NCBI GenBank assembly: GCA_030052745.1
Contig: JANBVO010000013.1
Coordinates: 310,001 to 374,000, forward strand
Reading direction: 5' to 3'
Origin: Pleurostoma richardsiae
Lineage: Eukaryota; Ascomycota; Sordariomycetes; Calosphaeriales; Pleurostomataceae
Length of the DNA stretch: 64,000 bases
Within the stretch, counting starts at the first letter, position 1; the number at the start of each line of letters is the position of its first letter. This document shows positions 58,936 to 64,000 of this stretch, piece after piece. The notes under the pieces are model-generated. The model worked only from the letters and a program-made list of their open reading frames with translations. It was not told the origin of the DNA and searched no databases. Both the position numbers and the translations under genes were made by a program.

Positions 58936-60157
58936 ATGTCTTTCCCAGACAAGCCCGTAGCCCATCTCCTTGGCGCTAATGGTAAGTCTCTCATTCTCAA
59001 GAAACAGGAGCAAGCATGAGATGTCGCAGCTCGTCTTTCCCTTCGTGCTTTATTAGTTCTCGCTCAGTCCAACGAGCTGACGCTCTCCAGGCCCTATACA
59101 TGCGGTGACTTATTCGGCATCGCCGGGGACGTATATCCTGACCGGATCCTCAGATCGCTCCGTCAGGCTCTACAACCCGGCTCCAAGCACCTCCGCGCGG
59201 CCATCAAGCACCTTTATCACCAAGCAGAACACTGAGGCCGCAGCCAAGCCAATCATTCCTGAGGGCCGACTCATCCAGACGTACGCGGCACATGGCTACG
59301 AGGTGCTCTCACTGGCAGTAGCCGGCGACAACGCGCGATTCGCCTCAGCAGGCGGCGACCGCGCCGTCTTCCTGTGGGACGTGGCCACCGCGCAGACGCT
59401 GCGTCGCTTCTCCGGCAACGGCGTGCACGGGCACAGCAGCCGCGTGAACTGCGTGGCCTTCGGCGGCGCGGACGACTCGCTGGTCGTCAGCGGCGGCTTC
59501 GACACGACCGTGCGGGTGTGGGACACGCGCAGCGGCGGCACGGGGGGCGGCAAGCCCGTGCAGGTGCTGAACGAGGCGCGCGACGCGGTGGCGGCGCTGG
59601 TGGTGCGGGACGCGGAGATCGTGGCCGGCAGCGTGGACGGGCGCGTGCGCTCGTACGACGTGCGCATGGGCAGGGTGACGACGGACGTGATCGGCGCGAG
59701 CGTCACGAGCCTGTGCCTGACGAGGGACGGCAGGGCGGCGCTGGTGGGCAGCCTGGACAGCAAGGTCCGGCTGATGGACCGGGAGAGCGGGGAGTGCCTG
59801 AAGACGTATGCTGACGCGGGTTGGCGTAACGAGGAGCTCCGGGTGCAGTCCGTCTTGGGCGGCAAGGAGAAGTTCATCGTGGCGGGCGACGAGATGACTG
59901 CCGTTAACGGGGAGCCGGTGGGAAACAACGGGCGACTGTGGGCGTGGGACCTCCTCTCCGGGAAGTTGGTCGCTAAGGTGTCTGTGCCGTGGGGACCGAG
60001 CGGCAGCGACGCACGGAAGAAGGTGGTGGGCAGAGATGGCAAGGAGAAAGAACGCAAGAATGTGGTCAGCTGTGTTGCGTGGAGAGACTCGGGCTGGGGT
60101 GATCAGTTCTGCGTCGGAGGCACATCCGGCACTGTCACTGTCTTCGGTTCGTTATAG
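58936..60157 (+). CDS. WDR83: WDR83/MORG1-like WD40 protein
   Basis: Predicted 370-residue beta-propeller. Two exons: 58936-58981 and 59091-60157, separated by a 109-nt intron. Start MSFPDKPVAHLLGANG runs into PIHAVTYSASPGTYILTGSSDRSVRLYNP. Family landmarks are YAAHGYEVLSLAV, SAGGDRAVFLWDV, SRVNCVAF, SGGFDTTVRVWDTR, EARDAVAALVV, AGSVDGRVRSYDVRMG and GSLDSKVRLMD, in the same order as human WDR83/MORG1, giving about seven blades. The human protein is a MAPK scaffold and also occurs in spliceosomal complexes. A Gly-rich insert (GGTGGGKP) and a Lys-rich loop near residue 340 are extra. Divergent from YJU2. Confidence 0.93.
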
Positions 60158-60489
60158 AAGCAAGTTTCGGAGGAAGTTACGCGCACTATGAACACAATAT
60201 AGTGGCGGACCTCGCGTGTTCCCACCATTCTTCAATTCTGCATATGCGGGCTGGCTCCTTCTGTAACCCAACCCGCGGCGAAGCTATAGTCTTGCGCCAT
60301 CCCATTAGCTATGTCTGAAGTGAGAGATATGATCATGAAGCCCCTTGGCGCCGAACACCCGTACGCAGCCCATCCCAATGCAGTCGGTCCCACTATCCAC
60401 ACAGACCCTGAGGGTGAAGCCATCCCGCCGGCGCAAAGCCTTGCAGCCGCAAATCAGGTAATCATTTACTGTTATGCCATCCATCCTTT
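60158..60489. other. Convergent intergenic region
   Basis: 332 bp between the WDR83 and mannosyltransferase stop codons. Nothing recognised beyond expected 3' UTRs. Confidence 0.55.
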
Positions 60490-61880
60490 TCAGCCCATGC
60501 CCACGTACTTGAACCAGTTTGGTCGGCAGTCCTCCCTGTTGAGCCACGACTCGCCGTCGGTGAAGCGGCCTGTTACGCAGCCCTTGCACTTTGGCGAATT
60601 CGGGCAGTTGAAGAAAGGAATGTGCTGGTAGCCAATATCTCGGAACCTGTAGAGTAAGTCATGTTAGCTGGAGAGGAAACGCATCAACGAGGGTAAATCA
60701 GTACTAACCAATGAATTCGGCTCGAGTCCTCAAACAAGCCCAAGGCGATGCTGTGCACGGGGGCATCACCCCATCGTTCGTAAAAGAAGCCTCCCGCGCG
60801 GTCCAGATGGTTGAAGTAGTCCTCATATGCCTGGCTTCGCCAGAAGTTCATATCGGCAATCTCAAAGTTGCTCCAGAAGTGGCAGGTGGAGTAACCGTTG
60901 GCCTTGTCGTTGTGCTCGGGCCGGCGTGTCTTATCCGTGAGCCAATTCATTGCGTTGTTCTCATGAATGTACTCAGGATGTTGCGCGAGGAACTTTATGG
61001 TCTCAGGCCACAAGGTGGGGATGGACGCCGGCGCGTCGTACAGGTTGATGGTGAAGCCGTAGGTCTTGTTGTTGTCCTGCATGTACCGGAAGACGTCATA
61101 GTCCACGTCGCAGAAGAAATGGACCTTGGGTTCGACGCGCCAGTAGTACTGAACGTCGGCCAATGCAGGATGTTTGTAAAAAAGGCCACTGTTCCACCTG
61201 CACATCTGGTGGTAGGAGACCTTATCGGCGTACTGGATATCGTTTTCCTGCAGGATTTTGACCGACTCCTTGAACAAGTCCTGGTTGATCCATGAGGGCA
61301 TCTCCCAGTGCTCCTTGGGAATCAATTCTGCGCCAGCATCGTCAGTCAATTTTACTTATTTTTACTGCGAAAGGAGTTGATGTCGTCCCAACATACCGTA
61401 TCTGCACTCAGCCTTCGTGGCCTCCTTCGTCCTCTTCTTAAACTCCTCTGAAAAAGGTTCGTCGTTGAAGAACGTCCACGGATAGTTAAACTTGCGATTC
61501 CACGTCCTCTCCAGATCCCGCATAGCCTGCAACATCCCCGGAAGCTCTTCATTCCTCACTAGTGCCAGCAGCGTGGCGTTGATGCGCGCCGAGTTCTCGA
61601 TACCAGGAGCGTATTCGGGCGACTCGCGGAATAGGATGCCTTCAGGCTCGTGGGTGGCTAAGAAGGAAAGCACGAGTCAGATTAGGATAACATAGGAAGC
61701 CGTGGATGTAGGGGGTGCATTTTAAAACTCACGATCCAGGTTGGGATCCCTCTCGTTGGTAGGCAAGACAGCGCCGGGTGTCGGGACACTGGGCGAAGGC
61801 TTGAAGATCTGGTAGAGGAAGAAGCACCACATCATGACGGCGGCGAGCGCCAGAGCCCGTACAGGCCGAGCTATAGCCAT
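60490..61880 (-). CDS. KTR/Kre2-type alpha-1,2-mannosyltransferase (GT15)
   Basis: Predicted 394-residue Golgi type II membrane enzyme that extends O- and N-linked mannans from GDP-mannose. Four exons on the minus strand: 61880-61733, 61657-61397, 61327-60709 and 60646-60490. A short basic N-terminus and a hydrophobic helix (ALALAAVMMWCFFLYQIF, residues 10-27) form the anchor, followed by a Pro-rich stem. The catalytic domain has FNDEPF, the metal/donor site EPKVHFFCDVDYDVFRYMQ, CHFWSNFEIADMNFWRS with the conserved Glu, and APVHSIALGLFED. The last exon supplies WFRDIGYQHIPFFNCP and CRPNWFKYVG, standard family ends, and stops after GMG. Length is near Kre2/Mnt1 (442). Which KTR member it is cannot be told. 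Divergent from the gamma-tubulin complex gene. Confidence 0.95.
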
Positions 61881-62380
61881 GATGACGGTGATGATGCTCT
61901 CGAGACTTTCAACAGGGAGAGGCTTTCATTTGATGACCGTCGGCACGAAACTGTTCCTGCGAAGGGGGGAAAAAGTTGCAGAGAGCATCAATAATAAGGG
62001 GCTTTGGGGACGCCACGCGTAAATCAAGGTTCATGCAGCTCGAGATGAAGCAGATTGCGACTACAGGTGCAAATAATTATGGGTCGCTTAGCCACAATCG
62101 GAAGGGCGCTAGTACGGGAAGGGCCGGGCTTACCGTTGGAAAAGGGGGCTTGACTTCCTGTGTGATTTAATTGATTGTGGCTTGACGACACACGTCGCGT
62201 CGAGCATGTGGACGCGCATCGACCTCAGTCATCGACCGTGTGAGCTCTACTGCGCTTAACAGCCTGCGGTTACACCTGAGAATGTGCTCCTCTGAGTAAT
62301 CTCTTCTTCTTTCGTGAGATTTTATCATAGATACTAGACAGGAAGGGAAAGCTCATGGGTGAGCAAGGCGGCCGCCCTGA
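61881..62380. other. Divergent promoter region
   Basis: 500 bp between the start codons of the mannosyltransferase and the gamma-tubulin complex gene. No specific element identified. Confidence 0.5.
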
Positions 62381-64000
62381 ATGGCGTACCTTGCGACTCT
62401 CGGCGCTCTCACGGATGAGCTGGTGACCGTCATCACATCGACGACTGCAACTGTAAGTCTCATGACGGAGAAGATGTCTCTCCCCGTCTTCTCGCACTGA
62501 CTCATCAGTAGTCCAATCCCCAAAATTTCAATTTATATCGAGAGTCAGCGTTGCGAAGCCTGCGACATCACAGCTTCCTGCGCACCAACCAGTTCGTGGT
62601 TGAGGATCAGCTAAAAGGGCTTGAAGAGAGATTCTCCGTTGTTGGCCGAGATGGCCTCTCCAACGCGCTCAGGACACGGCTCGAGGCTCTGTCGGCACAT
62701 TCGACGAAGTGGACCCCGGACATATTGCATTTTCTCCTCGAACTGTCTGATCAGCCTGCGCAAAATTCCAAGTTGAGTGATTTGGACCTGCTGCGTGAAC
62801 CAGAGGAAGATCCCACCCCTTCTTTGAGGTGGGAAGACATTGCGAAAGAAGATGGATGGGCGGACGACCGCGGTCTGTGGAAAGATATCAACTACACTGA
62901 TAGCTCTGAGGACGAGGCCTATGGGGACGCTCTTTCCGAGGATGCATCTTCAGACACGGAGAGCACCGCTCTCTCAAGCGAGGAGACGCAGCACCGGATA
63001 ACAGCGGACCGTCTGGTCGTGATCGAGGAGGAGCAACTGCCGCTACTCGAGCAAGTCAGGAAGGGTCAGCAGTGGAGGTGTACTGAACCACCAAAGGACC
63101 CCAATGGACGACAGCTCAAGATCCCCATCCCCGAAGCGCAGATTCTCCGTGAGGTCTTATTTATGCTTAATGGAGTGTCGTCCGATTTGTTTGGGCCTGA
63201 CTGCTCCCCCGTCCCGAAATATCAGTTGGCGAATGTGTCTTGGGACGCGTACAGGGCCTTGATAAACTCGTTTGCGGAATATGGACGTATCCTTCTGCCG
63301 CTCCGTTCGTTTGCGCACAGCAAACAGCAGGTTCCACTAATGCAGGTCTTTCAAGACTGCGTTGGCCGAAGCCTCCAGGACATTGATCGACAGATCGCGA
63401 CGATCCAGGAACGCTTTGTCGCCATCAAAGAAGATGCTATTGTTAGCTTGGTTGCGGTATTGGAAGAGCTGCGGCCGACGGTCACAGTCCTGGACGCTCT
63501 GTCAGGCATCATCTGCAGACTGAAGGAACAGCGATATGCCCATGCGTTTCGATACCTGGAGCTCCTTTTCGACGAGACATGCATGGCTCAACTGAGAGGG
63601 GAAGACTCGACGTACAGATTCCTGGGCAGGATCTTTTTCGAGTGCTTCCAAGTCTATGTCAGGCTGATCCGTCTCTGGATGGAAGAGGGGCAGCTGATGG
63701 CCGGAGACAAGACGTTCTTTGTATCTGACTCCGCCACTGCAGTGCCCTTGAATCAGGTCTGGCAGAAACAGTTCAAACTGCGGCGCACGCAGGATGGTGT
63801 CTTGCACGCACCGAAGTTCCTGCAGCCAGCCGTTCGGAGAATCTTCAATACTGGGAAGAGCATCGTCGTACTAAAGCACCTCGGCCGCTACCAGAGCGTC
63901 AAGGAACAGTGGGCGTCCTCCGGCGGCAGAGACTCAAGCGGGATCTTCCAGGATGAACCACGACTGGAGTTTGACGCCGTCTGCACACCAGACACAGACT
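62381..64000 (+). CDS. Gamma-tubulin complex component, GCP4/5/6-like, 5' part
   Basis: Partial gene running off the window. Exon 1 is 62381-62452 (24 codons), intron 62453-62511, and exon 2 is open from 62512 to 64000, giving about 520 residues. The acceptor must be the second of two overlapping AGs because the first would start with TAG. After an N-terminal helical region and an acidic Ser/Asp/Glu-rich stretch (about 150-205), there is a Spc97/Spc98 N-terminal domain start: PEAQILREVLFMLNG, SSDLFGPD. It continues with features I associate with GCP5-type proteins (long helices RSLQDIDRQIATIQERF, FLGRIFFECFQVYVRLIRLWMEEGQL, and FLQPAVRRIFNTGKSIVVLKHLG). The product would act in the gamma-tubulin ring complex at spindle pole bodies. 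Start Met chosen as the first in frame upstream of the intron. Confidence 0.85.

Overview
This is nuclear DNA of a filamentous ascomycete (Pezizomycotina). The evidence is the GC-rich coding sequence, many short introns (about 45-110 nt) with GTRWGT donors and CTRAY branch points, fungal-type families (Zn2Cys6 regulator, KTR mannosyltransferase, Dsc/Tul1 E3 ligase, Rit1), and gene-by-gene promoters and UTRs with no operons. I cannot name the genus. No CRISPR array, bacterial gene, intact transposon, telomere repeat or convincing tRNA gene was seen. Exon coordinates in the evidence fields were worked out by hand from splice consensus, reading phase and family motifs; every complete model closes in frame.

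Layout. 1-7578 is a gene-poor arm with simple repeats and a recurrent TACGGAGTAC element. Next come a six-exon ketohexokinase-like PfkB sugar kinase (7579-8914, -) and an MFS transporter (9556-11166, -). Then follow NOP2 rRNA methyltransferase (11807-13981, +), NAD kinase (14753-16657, +), a secreted Ala-rich protein of unknown function (17594-18676, -), a membrane-anchored TAP-like serine hydrolase (20665-23112, +), mitochondrial EF-Tu (23580-25018, +) and ribosomal protein S29 (25807-26135, -).

From 26.6 to 34.1 kb lie four adjacent proteostasis genes: an ER protein disulfide isomerase, an HSBP1-like heat-shock-factor-binding protein, the DscA/Tul1 RING E3 ligase and the Hsp40 Sis1. They are followed by a HAD phosphatase (35779-36602, +) and the initiator-tRNA modifying enzyme Rit1 (36793-38357, -). 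A 6.2 kb gap with a pyrimidine-rich leader precedes a Zn2Cys6 transcription factor (44515-46733, +). After it come a secreted single-exon protein (47622-48671, -), an RBR-type E3 ligase (49653-51423, -), a second gap of 4.9 kb and a small basic protein (56281-56532, +).

The right end holds two splicing-related genes read divergently, YJU2/CWC16 (57274-58500, -) and WDR83/MORG1 (58936-60157, +), then a KTR/Kre2 alpha-mannosyltransferase (60490-61880, -) and the 5' part of a gamma-tubulin complex protein that runs off the window (62381-64000, +).

Most genes are housekeeping. I found no clearly undescribed multi-gene system. The best leads are the ketohexokinase-like gene beside a transporter, the proteostasis block, the divergent spliceosome pair (one member with two consecutive microexons), and two unannotatable secreted or small proteins.
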